NCBI RefSeq assembly: GCF_901933205.1
Contig: NC_044572.1
Coordinates: forward strand, 36,115,501 to 36,179,500
Origin: Camarhynchus parvulus
Lineage: Eukaryota > Chordata > Aves > Passeriformes > Thraupidae
Direction of reading: 5' to 3'
DNA: 64,000 nucleotides
Position numbers and translations under genes: made by a program. Below, piece by piece: positions 37,501-49,500 of this stretch. The number at the start of each line of letters is the position of its first letter. The first letter of the stretch is position 1. Under the pieces are notes generated by a model. It ran no database searches and was not told the DNA's origin. It saw only the letters and a program-made list of their open reading frames with translations.

Positions 37501-40500
37501 CAAATGATATTGATATAATATACAGAAACTAGTAAAAAACAGAACAATAAAGCATGGATATTTTTTCTTCTTCACAATACTATCAAAATGCTGGCCCTAA
37601 ACTATTATAAATTCCAAACAATACCCCCCCGAAAATAGTGACAATACAAATATGGAAGAATAATTTTAGTCAAAATGTGTTCGTCATATAATACAAACAA
37701 CAAAAAAAATTGCTTAACAGATTGCAGTCCTTTATTGTGAGTATAAAGGGGTAATCAACATACAATAAGCATTTTACTGTGCATTAAAACTATATATAAT
37801 ACCATGAGATTCCTTTGCTTTTTCTAACAGTAAGGTTCACAGCTCTTCAAACATAAAATTCTTCTGTACTACTTACACCACAGATAGATATTCATCGGAC
37901 TGATCTCAATAAAATTTATTCTAACACGCAGGCATCTCTCACAATTGACACTACAGAGGTATGGTCTCAGAAATGAGCACCTTAAACACTTATGCTCTGC
38001 ATCTTAAACCTTTATATGTGATGTCTGAAACTCATGGTATTCCTCCGTTGTTTCAAAGACCCGTATCTTGTCCAAATTAAGCTTTCCTTTTTCACAATGA
38101 AAACCAAACAGAGGAGTAAATTTGTTTCATTAACAATATTAAAGCAAAGATTTCTGAATTCGCTGTATGGGGAAAAGGCAATAAAGTTTTGAAGAGGGAA
38201 AAACTGCTTTGTTCCTTCAATCCCCTAGTTGAAATTAATTATAGCAAATGTTTATGAAAACATCTGTTCCATACAGTTATAAATTCTTAATTTTAGCATG
38301 GACGATTCCAAGCTCCTCTATTATTTTGAAAGAGAACAGTCTGACAACTGAAAGGTTTACAGAAGAGCAGGCAATTTGTATTTCTACAGCACCAAATATG
38401 CAGTTTGGAAAGTCTTCAGGATCTCTGCAGCACAGGAAAAATAAAACAAAATACAAAAGCCTAAGAAGACTGAAGCTTTCTGATTTGGGTCCGCCGATAG
38501 ACCAAAATGGCAGCGGGAGGAGGGAAAAAAATGAAAATAGAAGGAGAACGAATCCCGAAAACATACGGCAAATAGAGATTTTACTACACAAAGTAGATGT
38601 TTAAGAAGTGAAACGTCGCGGAGCTGCGGCACTCCGCGCGAGAGATGCGGGCGGCGAGCCGGGTGCTGCCGCAAGCTGCCAACAGAGGGCGCTGCAGAGT
38701 TTGGGAAGCGGCGGCCGCGGCTGCCGCCGGCTCCGGGCGGGCTCGGCCGCCCCCGCCGCGGGCTCGGCCCGCCCGACCCTGCACAGTTCCGCACAGCCCC
38801 CGCCGCGGGCCCGGCCCGCCCGGCCCTGCACAGCCCCCGCCGCGGGCTCGGCCCGCCCGGCCCTGCACAGCCCCCGCCGCGGGCTCGGCCCGCCCGGCCC
38901 TGCACAGTCCCGCACAGCCCCCGCCGCGGGCTCGGCCCGCCCGGCCCACACATACCCCACCGCACCCCGCGCAGCCCCCGCCCGGTCCCGCACAGCGCAG
39001 CCCCCGCGCAGCCAAGGCTTTCAAGTCATCCTTTCAAGTGATTAAATGGAGCGCGCTCGGAGCAGCGTGGAGCAACTGTAAATTGTGCCTTCAGCTAAAG
39101 AATTAAGTGCACTGCACTTCTGATATTTATTAAATAATTATTAGGCCGGAAAGCTGGAGAAGGTTTCGCTCTGAGCAAGTTCGGTTTTCTGAAATAAATA
39201 CGACGCAACTTTTGGGTGAGCAATCTTTAACGTAGAAACCTGGCTCTCTATCCCTCACTTCAAGTTCATTTAGCATTAGAAGCACACTTTGAATGCATGC
39301 AGCACAGATTTCTGATAGCATTTTAGTTCTATCAGCTCTGCCCTAAAATATTATATTTTGCCGCGAATGAAGTAAAAACCTATACACTATGATAATTACT
39401 GATACATGAAGATAATGAATTGTGAAATGAACTAATGAACTTGCCATTTGAAGTATAAAAGTCTTAGGCTGAAATATTTTGTTTCATCTTCAGTATTGAC
39501 ATGAAAAAATATATTTAGCTTTAACAGTCTTTTTTCCCCTTTAAGCTTATTTGAATTATTAAAGGAACATAATTGTAAAGCACAATATAGAACCCAGAGA
39601 GATGCCAACCTTGTGATAGTGAAAGCTGATCACATTTGGAAGTAGGTAAGGAACACTGGCACCAAGGTGCAAAATCAAAGCCTGTTTTAGCCCTGCTGAA
39701 AGCTGTTTCAACAGTATGATAGGCAGACACATTGGTTTCCATTTAAGAAAAAAAACTTCTAGAGATAATATCTTGTACTGCATATTGCTCAAACCCTGTC
39801 TTTTGGATTGCTGACTTATGACAATCAAGTGGCACCCACCTTCCATGATCTTTGCTTATAAAATCACAGTTGCGTATGTGTATATGCATAAATGTGTAAA
39901 CTCAGTGTATTCTCCAGGCAACATCTCCGTTTGAAACAATTTTGTCTATGCACTTCTTTTTAAATCAACACACATGAAAGTAAGAGGGTTTCCATTTTAA
40001 GTGAAACTGCTTCTGAGTGTTCACAAATCTAAACACCAACCCTGTCATTAGGTTAGTCTGTAAATTAACATGCCACCACTCCCCATGTAAAATGTATGTG
40101 TGAAAAAGTGTGGATGGGAAAAGATATACAAGGGTCTTGATGACTGATTCTGAAATTAGAATGTAGCATCAGTGTTTAAGAAACATAGTCCCATGCAGCT
40201 CAATTTAAAATAAATTCAACAATAAGTACATTCAAGGGACTTATTTATAATATTTCTTTTCCTGTTGAAGCTTCTGCATTTACAAAAATAGACTGAGCTA
40301 TACACTGTACTCTAAACTAAAACCAATATATACAGAGCAAGAAATTTTACTCGAAGGGCGCTGAACTAATTCATATGAACGTTTCCGAAGAATTCCCAGG
40401 TGACTGCAAGTTACCAAAATCCCAAATACTTTATATCCAGATGTGTTTTAATATAATCTCTCTAGGCATGATAGGAAGGAAAGAAGTTTAACTGTGATGC

Positions 40501-43500
40501 AAACAGTGATTTAAACACTTCAGAAAATGCATGTACATGGGAAAATAGTTTGACTTCCCATTTAGTGGGAAGCACACAATACTAGCTTATATAAGCAAAT
40601 GTGACTCCACTGAAGTCGATACACATTTAGTCCAGTAATGCCTGAACTGAATTTGCTACCAGCAGCAATACGACTGGTAGAACAAAAAAACCCACAGGGT
40701 AAGGTAAAAGGTAAAACCACTTCTAAGTGTTTTTCAGTTATTTCTCCCAGTGCACCTGTCTTTGGTCCATAGCATATTAAGTCCACTTCTGTTTATATGC
40801 TCAGTACTAGAGCCTGTATCAGCTACATAGCCTGGCTATCATTTATCATGTGTAACCTACACAAATTCCTAGGTCATCCCACCAAGTGTGACTGGAAAGA
40901 CTCCAGGATAAGATACAGACATTTTGGTGTAGTCTGACTGAAGTAGAAAATGTACATTTAATAAATAATTTCATCTCTAACTTGAGTAAATTCTTTAAGA
41001 GAACACAATTTTCAAAATCACAAATTGGCAAAATTAGTAAAACAGGATACAGTAATCCAGTTTAACTAGGGACAAGCAGCATAACTAGACTTTGCACAGA
41101 AAGAAAAAAAATCTTAGAAGCTGCCTGGCATCATTGCTAGGAATTTACACCCTGATGATATACAAATGCTGAGTGACTTATACTTGCATCCAGAAGAATT
41201 TAGCTAATTTTAACTTATAAACAGCCTAAAAGGCCTTTGAGCTATAAATCGCAATAAACTAAAGATGGCAAAAGCAATAAACATGAGTTAATGACTCAGC
41301 ATCCTCCTGAGATAGCACTGGTCATGCAGCTTTGCTTAATCTTAGACATGCACAATCACTATAAAAAGGTGGTCTCCAGAGACCATTTACACTGACAATA
41401 AGAAAAACATACCATCTCTTTACATCTTTGAAGGCCACTATCATCCTTTAACTTACTTCAATTACATCCTATTTTTAACCACATTTCTATCTTATAGATT
41501 GTTGCAATCCTTCTGTCTGGGATAATAAATCATATGGATATATAGTCTAATTTTCATATTCAAAAGCAGTAATGCATATTCCATATTCCATGGAGCTTAG
41601 GGAAAAAAAAACCAAAAAAAGATTAATCAGGAGTTTTCTAGCATTCTGTTGTTTTTCCAAGATTAAAAGACAGTAGAAAACAAACAAGACAGAATTAAGT
41701 GCTCTTTTTTTTTTGAAATATAACTGCCCTTTCAACAAAGAGCTAGCTGATTTTCAACAGAGAATAACAGGTTTATCAGGAGAAAAGCTAGCCTGGCCAG
41801 GGAGCCACGTGGCAGCGATATGCAGTCTCACCTCCTAAAGTTGGGCAGATGGTCTCATGATAACCAGGACCAGGAGTTAAAAAGAGCTTTGCTTCTTTGC
41901 TGTTTCTTATCAAAGGACACTACTGCAGCAGGCTGATGACTTACAGCATTGCTGATGGATGTGAAAGGCTCCTGAAAGCAAAATGAAAGCTCTCCTGGAC
42001 CTTCTTTCTGGAGTGCAAATGTGTTTATGAGCACTGTGAAAATCATACCACTTTCCTTTACCCAGCACATATATGCAAAGAGGGACAGCCTGAAATCAAA
42101 GCATCCACGTGGCTACTGTGGTGACCTGTGTGTAATTGGCTACTTGCTTGTCTGGGGTGGGAAAACAGGCAGCATTTATGGTTAGGAGGCAACTAGAAAG
42201 AATAAAAAGAATTTTGGGGAAATAAATGAATAAAAGAATAAATGGAAACACAGAAATTTGGGCACATGAGAAGCTAAAAGGCAGAGGAGCTCCTTAGCAT
42301 CCAGTGGAAGGGCTGGCACTACCCCCGAGAGGCAGCAGCAAAACAGAGGGGTTGGCTCCAAGGAAGAGGAAACAGACAAGAAGCTTCAAGGAAGGAAGCT
42401 GTCACTGAGATGCAAGACTGAGCAGTGCCTGGGCTTTCTTTAAATGCTACAGTTTTAAAAACACACAGTAAGAGGTGAAGAAAGAGCCACATGAAGGAAT
42501 GTGGGAAGCTGACAGTCTCTAAAATGTCCAGGGTCAGGGAGAGGCTCTTGGGCTCCCACAACATCCCTGTCACCCCAGCTCAGCTCTGCCAAATCCTCCA
42601 GCTGCAGCCTCCTCCTTCCATACCACAACTCCTCTTAGCACTGCTGGAAGCAGACAGATCTGTTGGTCCAAAAGGTTACTTTGGATTTATATTAACATAA
42701 ATTGCAGAATAATAGATTAAATCAGTTAGAAATAGGATCCCGCTCACATCTATTTAGTGAACATATTTTTTTAATAATGTAACTAAGTAACACATTTAAA
42801 GTTATCTGGGCAAAACTTAAGACCTGTTCCAATAGCTGCAGAGTCTAGAGGTAGCACAATTCAGAAACACACAGTTAAATTTTTTTTTAAAAATCATGTT
42901 ACCTTCACCTTACAGCAGTACTAGTACCTGATAACCTGGCAAGGCATCTGAGAAAAAACCCCAAAACCTGAAGACAACCAACACTGTCACAAAGACTCAA
43001 ATACTTAACCCTTGAAGGGTGTTACTGCTGCTCATGGAACAGCCCTTATCCTAATCAAATTAACAATACAGGAGTAACATGCACCAGGAAGGGACAACTG
43101 AGCTTACTAGCTGCCTAGCTTGGTTTTACAAGATGAAGCCAGGAAGCCCTGGACTACCACTGAGGCTGTCTAATTAAGGCTGTTAATTCTTGGAATACAT
43201 TGTGCATCCAGAAGACCCATAACTGAGAGAACCTAAAATGGAGCAGTACCCTACATTTTCTATAAATTTCTCCAAAGAAAAAACATGTCACCAAACAGTA
43301 TAAAAGAAGTACCGAGCTAGAGCTTTTAAACTGCCAAATTGAAATATGCCAAAGCATAATGAAAACACTAGATTTTTAATCAAAATTCTTGTAAATCAAC
43401 CTTTAGGCAATTTAGGAGAGTACCAACTGTGCACTTTGCTGGTGCAAAAGCAGATGCATGTTGTGAATGACACATCTAGAAAAATTTGAAGAGCAAAGGT

Positions 43501-46500
43501 ATATATGCACTACCAGTAAACTCTAGATGTCTAAGAGATGAAAGTCCACAGCTACATCAGAATATAAAAATATATCAAATTGACAGCAAGAATGACAAAA
43601 CACTTCTATTTACTACAGTGCAAGGTGCTTTGTCAAACAACTATCACTTTGTTGTAGATATTGAGGAAAAAAAAACTCTCCACAAAACATTTTTGCTAAA
43701 AAGTATGTAATCCATCAGATTTCTGTTCTCCACCCTTGCCCTCCTGTGTGGAGGATGAGTAGTGTCAATCCCTAGTGGCACTTCAGAATGGTACTAAGGA
43801 TAAAAGTACAAAGCACTTGAAGACATAAGAAATATGAGACTTCTAAAATGCAAATAAGACAAGTATGACTAGATATTTTTTGTGCCTAACACTTTTTTGT
43901 GCCTAACAAAAAGTGAAGTTTTCCAAAAGTTTGATGATTTAATTTACACAATAATACGAAAAATTATTTAGTAGTAGTCAATTCTTCCCAACAGTTACTT
44001 CAGTTCTCTAAAACAAAAAATCTTTTAGCCAAAAAGAAAACAGTCTGTGTGCAAGACAAAAATGTCACCCAGCACTGGAGAGATTCAGCTTTTTGATTTT
44101 GCATTTTTTGACCAAACACCACCTAAGGAAAATGTAAGAAGGCATTCCACATATGTAAATCATATTAAAACTCAAAAATAACCATCTGGAGATCAACAGA
44201 ACAGTCCCAAGGGTCTACAAATTTGAAAATATTTCCCCTTTTCCTTCCATTTCACCTCAATTTATGGCCGTGATTTGCTTTATGACAAGCATGGTACCTC
44301 TCTGTCAAGCTGGAGAGGAGAAAAAGGTTTGAACCAGAGACTTTGGCTCTTCCATACCTGAGCTCTGCATTCTCAGCAGACTTCACACCATGCCCCCCAA
44401 CACTGCATCCAGACAGCACAGAGGTCAAGTGGCGTGAAAGGAATGCTCTGCACCAGATCATTCGGCACATCCGTAGCCTGGTGCTAGAGACCTGGAGGAG
44501 GTGCTGAATTTTCATGCACGCTGTGGGAGTGAAATTCCATACAATAGCTGTCTTACTCAGGTACAGGCCTTATGGAAAAAGCACTCTATGCTGTGACTGC
44601 AGGTTGCAAGAGAGAGCAAGAAAGAATGTCTACGTCTGAACAAGGCTTCCATTTCCTGCCATTGGAATGACAGTGAATAAAGACGGTGAAAACTGCAGCA
44701 TGTGAATACTGGTGTAATTACTGAATGGTTCCCCACGTAATTATGCAAAACAAATCTATCCATAAGTTAAAGTAGCCATTTTCTTTTTGAAACAGAATTT
44801 TCATGCCTTCCATCAGTCACCCAAAAACCACAAACCTTAAATGACTTAAGTACACAGAATTTACTCATTTGGTTTGTAATATAAGCAATGCATGTGAGTA
44901 GAAATAAGGTTTAATGAAACAAAATAACATACTCCACTAGGGAAAACATATTTTGCCCAAAGAAAAAACTCATGTAAATAAGTGGAGGCTTGACTATTTG
45001 ATAAATATAGCCCCAAAGGTTATATGTTTACTGAAAGAATATAAATATTGTAGGTGATGTAGATTTTTTTTATTTGACTAGAAACATTAATTGCTTTCTA
45101 AATACAATAATATTTTTTCAAACTGTGGGGTCTCATTTCTTTTACTGCAACAAGTAACCAATTACCTAACAAAAATGTTTACATTAATCACAATCACTCT
45201 ATATTTTAGCTTTTACACCACTGATTTTATTTTTGCTTAGAACTGAACTCCCTCAGGCATTCTTTTGTGCCAACCGTTAATTTCTATCAGTGATAAAGTT
45301 CCCTTAAGCTTCTTTTAACATCTACTGGACATGACCTCATAAAATTTAATGCCACTCATTAACCCCAAGCACTTAACTTTACACAGTAATGTCAGGCATC
45401 TGACTTTTCAGTGCATGAGAAATCCAAGTGGGAACTGTTTGAGAGATACAAATTACAAATCACTTGAGTAGTAGAAAGAGCTGCAGTGAACAATATTAAA
45501 GGGTAAATCAAGACTTGAGCAAAAGTAGGGTTCTTGTGATGCCTTCTATCTAAAATTATAAAACATTTATACAAATGGGGGAGGCTGCAACATGATTGTT
45601 TTGGCTTGTGAGAGGACTGAAATTCAGAGACTGAATGCCAGGTTTTCAGCACTGTCTGAAGCAAATATGATGTGCAGTCATGTTTTCTCGGCTGTCCAGT
45701 AGCCTTCAGGCATTTGGGAGCAGAACAGGTTTTAGGGTCACCTCACATTCTGCAAAGGCCACACAACAGCGAGACTGGGGTAAGCCAGAAGAAGCAGTTC
45801 CTTCAAAGTGCTCATCCTTTTTTTCCTGCAACAGCCTTGCCTAGGTTTAGCTTTAGAGTGTGGTTGTTCTTCTGATTTTGGTTATGTACCAAGAAAGCTC
45901 TCGGAGGGACAGCACTGTTTTTATTTTCCCCGAGATGCACAGATGGGTGATGTCTGCTTAACTCATTTAACCATATTTCCCAGTGGCTTCACACATGTTG
46001 GAGAAAATGTAGAAAATTCTAGAGGTGAATGAAAAAAAATACTTAACAACAGTTTTCTGGCTTCTCTTGAACCATTCAAGGACATTTCTTGTGGGGAGCT
46101 GCAACTGAGTGACAGCCTGTCATGGCCCTGAGTGTAAAAAAAAGGCACATTGTTAGGATAAAAAAAAAAAAAGTGGTTTATTTTGTATTTCTGTTGGCTC
46201 AAGAGATATCTAGGCATCCTCTGTGAAAAAGGACAGTGCTATGCAGCTAGAAACATGGCCTATAGGAGTTCCTGATAGCAATCTGCTTATTCAGCTCTGT
46301 TATGAAAAGTCCCCTCCCCCAGTCTGTACACAGGATTTGCTTTTTCTTGGTGTCACAGGCTGTTACATTCTGGGTTAAGCAGTTGATGCTGTTGGAGCAG
46401 GGATCAGCTTAACATTTCTATACAAATTATACAAGGTAGCTATAAATTGCTTCATGAGAAGCCACGTGAGATTTGATGCGATGTCTCTAAGTGCTACAAG

Positions 46501-49500
46501 TTTATTTATTTTTCAGCAGCAAAAAGAGCCGGCTCTCAGAACTAAGCGGCAGCTCCTGAATTTACTGATCTTAACTGGGAAATATATTCTCTGCTACCCC
46601 ATAAATCTAAACAGAAGGAAGTTGTTTTGCTGAAGCTTTATCTGCACAGAAAGGTATCTCTAAGCCAAAGGTAGGTATGACAGAATCGAGGTTTTCACAT
46701 GTGAACAACTGTGATCTCTGATATGAGCCCCAGCTCCAATTTCTCTGAATGACTATTTTAGCTATAAAACACCCAGAACCAAAATCTACAGTCAATACAC
46801 ACACCCTACTATTGAAAATGGTTTTGCATCTTGCCTGCCACTGGTCTAAGATCACTTTAGCATAATTACAGCTTGATGCAACATCACTAAGTGTGCATCA
46901 GTTGGAAAAGTTTTTATTGCCTAATAGCAGGGAATAGTAATAAAGCAGATGTACACCAGGCCACATGACAACGGCAACCAATTGGCCTGTATTTGGCAAA
47001 GCAAAGTATTAATGTTTTATACACACAATGTATGTTATACTTCTCTAACAACAGGGGTGTAAACCTCTGCACAGCATAAACACTTGTGCGGATCAACACA
47101 GAGATACTGCTGTGATAGGTACTTTGAAGTTGTAGATAAGAGCTCAAGCTGCAAGATGCCAAAAAAATTGGAAGTTTGTAAAGAATCACTGCCAGACTCT
47201 TAAATATAGTAGCACTTGTGGGACTTTGTGAAATATAAATAGTAATTACCTTCAATGCAGAATGTATTTGCAAAAATAAATGTACTGGTGCATATATCAA
47301 AACTCACAACTCAGTTTTCTATTTGAGAACCAAACTTTAAAACCTGCAAATTGTGAGTAAAACAACCTCCAAAATAATCTTTTACTCAACACCCCCTATC
47401 CCACAGTGCCCAAATCCACGTACACATGGGCACGCACATACACAACCGCTCCAACATCCATACGCAAACACGTCAGCCTTAGTGTGAGGGCATCTACCCT
47501 GTAGACAATTCAATCAATCTCTCAAGTGACACTCACACGTGCCTGCACACACAAAAGCAGATGTGGCATTAAGATTTACAAAGTTATTGAAACTTTTAAC
47601 AAGTAAAACGCATCTTTACTTAGCTACACCAGAATGAGGAATAAAGGGGTTTACATATGTTCCAATTCTAAACCTATCAATCAAACCCATGTTATTCCTT
47701 TGGGAGCTTATTTACATGCATATTTATCAGCCTCACATGCTAATTCCCTGCTGTTTTATGCCTGCGAGGCATGTTTATGAGTCATAATTGTTGATCTCAT
47801 TTGATGTATTTCACTGAAGTAAGACATTATTCAGTTATGTGGCCTAATGTCAATGAATTACGATGACCTGATCTTCAAAATGCAACTTGCTCTTTAATTT
47901 TTATTAGAGCATTACTTATTCAGAAGAAGAAATACAGTAAAATGGAAGATCACATGTTTTTATAGCCATTTTACTTTAACATCTGATTTTTGAAACACTC
48001 CTCCCTACCTCTAGGCAAAGTTTTAAAAGTGCAATTCATAAACACCAAATGAAAAGAATTTTTCCCTGAAATTAGTACACATTACTCAGAGTGGGACCTT
48101 TTATAGATGTTCTTATTTTTTTAACCAGCCACAAGACAGGCCTTTGGAGCACTGGCATATGGTTTGCAAAAGAAAAACAACCAGACTCAATTCAAAGCCC
48201 TGAAATTGTTCTTTGCCTTAACTTCATCAAAACTGAAACCAGACAGAGACTTCACAGCAACTGAGAAATGACTGCTAAAGTAAGTTAAAGGTCCCCAAAC
48301 TGACTCATCATCTTTAATGCTAAGTGGTGCCAATTTATAAACAGTAAATCACTTGATGGTCAAAGTAAAGACCTAAAGAGGGAATAATTATGATGTGTAC
48401 AAACTTCACTGCAGTAGCCTGTATTGTGCCATTAATGGCTATTTCTAGGTGACAAGCCAGAAATGGTGATACTAAGCATCCATGCTGTAGGAGTCAATGT
48501 AAGTTGCTCCTTATCCTAGGCTAACAGAAAATTACCATTGTACACATAATTCACTACATGATTTTCAGATGTCCCCACTTCCTATCTTAATATTCAGTAT
48601 TGTTTTTATGCAATTATTATCAATTAAATATGTTCAAAAGTTTCCAAATTGCTGCTCTGAGCTACAGCTTTAGCATGGAACAGAGTAATATGCAGGAAAA
48701 TAAAACTATCTTTAGCTAAGCAATGCAAATTCAAAGTGGAGGCTCATTTTTCCATAAGAATCTCAAACTGAATATGACAGATATGAGTAAGTATCTTGGA
48801 AATCACAGAAAATCTGCATGTATCTTCCTGAATTTGTAATATCCAGAGGACTGGATATACATTATATACAAATATAACATTAATTCCAAGAGAAAAAATC
48901 CTTGGGATATTTTTCATGCCCACAATTAACACAGGCTTTATATGCTCCTTTAAAAAAGTGAAAAAAAGCATTTAGTCCTGTGTTTACATGGTATTTTTCC
49001 AAATCAGAAGTTTGCTTCTGACAGGCATACATTACAAACCATTTTCTCTAAAAAACCTAAAACTCTTCACTTGAACAAGTAGTTATTCTAACGTCACAAT
49101 TACAAGGGTATAACTTTAGTTCATACAAATGTCACAACTAAAACTGTTATATGTTCATAATAAATAAAAATTTATAAAATATACTAAATTTAATTCTGCA
49201 AAAAAAAAGTCAATTCCATAACTTTTCAAACAGATTTTTTCACTTATTATTCAGTATGTTATTGTCTCAAGAACCACAGAACAGAGCTAGAGCTCTCCAC
49301 AGTGTAAGCTTTAATTTACAGCCCTTCTTTCTTTCAAATTCAAATAAACAAAAGACACAAGCTCATCTGCCTGAGGTACTTTAATTTTCTTTTTCCATTT
49401 TTTTTAGAGTACCAACAATTAATGCTATACTTTTTCTGGCAATAAATTCTTCATCTTAGTAAGGCAATAATGTTGTGGTGACCTAGCTGTAATAATTCAG

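Larger units (their letters stand above)
38600..39060. promoter_or_regulatory. Intragenic CpG island, candidate alternative or antisense promoter
   Basis: About 450 bp of very GC- and CpG-rich DNA stands alone in an otherwise AT-rich 29-kb intron. It is unmethylated-promoter-like in composition and contains a CTCF-like site and a minisatellite; a YY1-like site lies just left of it. It is about 21 kb downstream of the start-codon exon. It could drive a short TBC1D5 isoform (minus strand) or an antisense non-coding transcript (plus strand). No TATA box was seen. A possible minus-strand donor GTATGT is at about 38563-38568. Function is inferred, not shown. Confidence 0.6.

Noticed and set aside
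38248..38604. 118-codon plus-strand ORF just left of the CpG island
   Set aside because: It starts in AT-rich intron, has no family similarity and ends before the island. A plus-strand transcript here is possible but coding is not supported.
38384..38965. 193-codon minus-strand ORF and 130-153-codon ORFs on both strands over the CpG island
   Set aside because: They arise because a GC-rich 37-bp repeat has no stops in several frames. The peptides are pure repeat, overlap each other on both strands and show no domain.
44310..44345. GGTTTGAACCAG resembling a Pol III B box, possible SINE or tRNA
   Set aside because: No A box at the expected distance and no cloverleaf could be drawn.
46514..46632. 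Exon-like plus-strand stretch with a good acceptor (TTTATTTTTCAG) and open frame
   Set aside because: There is no matching donor and no family similarity, and the frame runs to a stop. It remains only a weak candidate.
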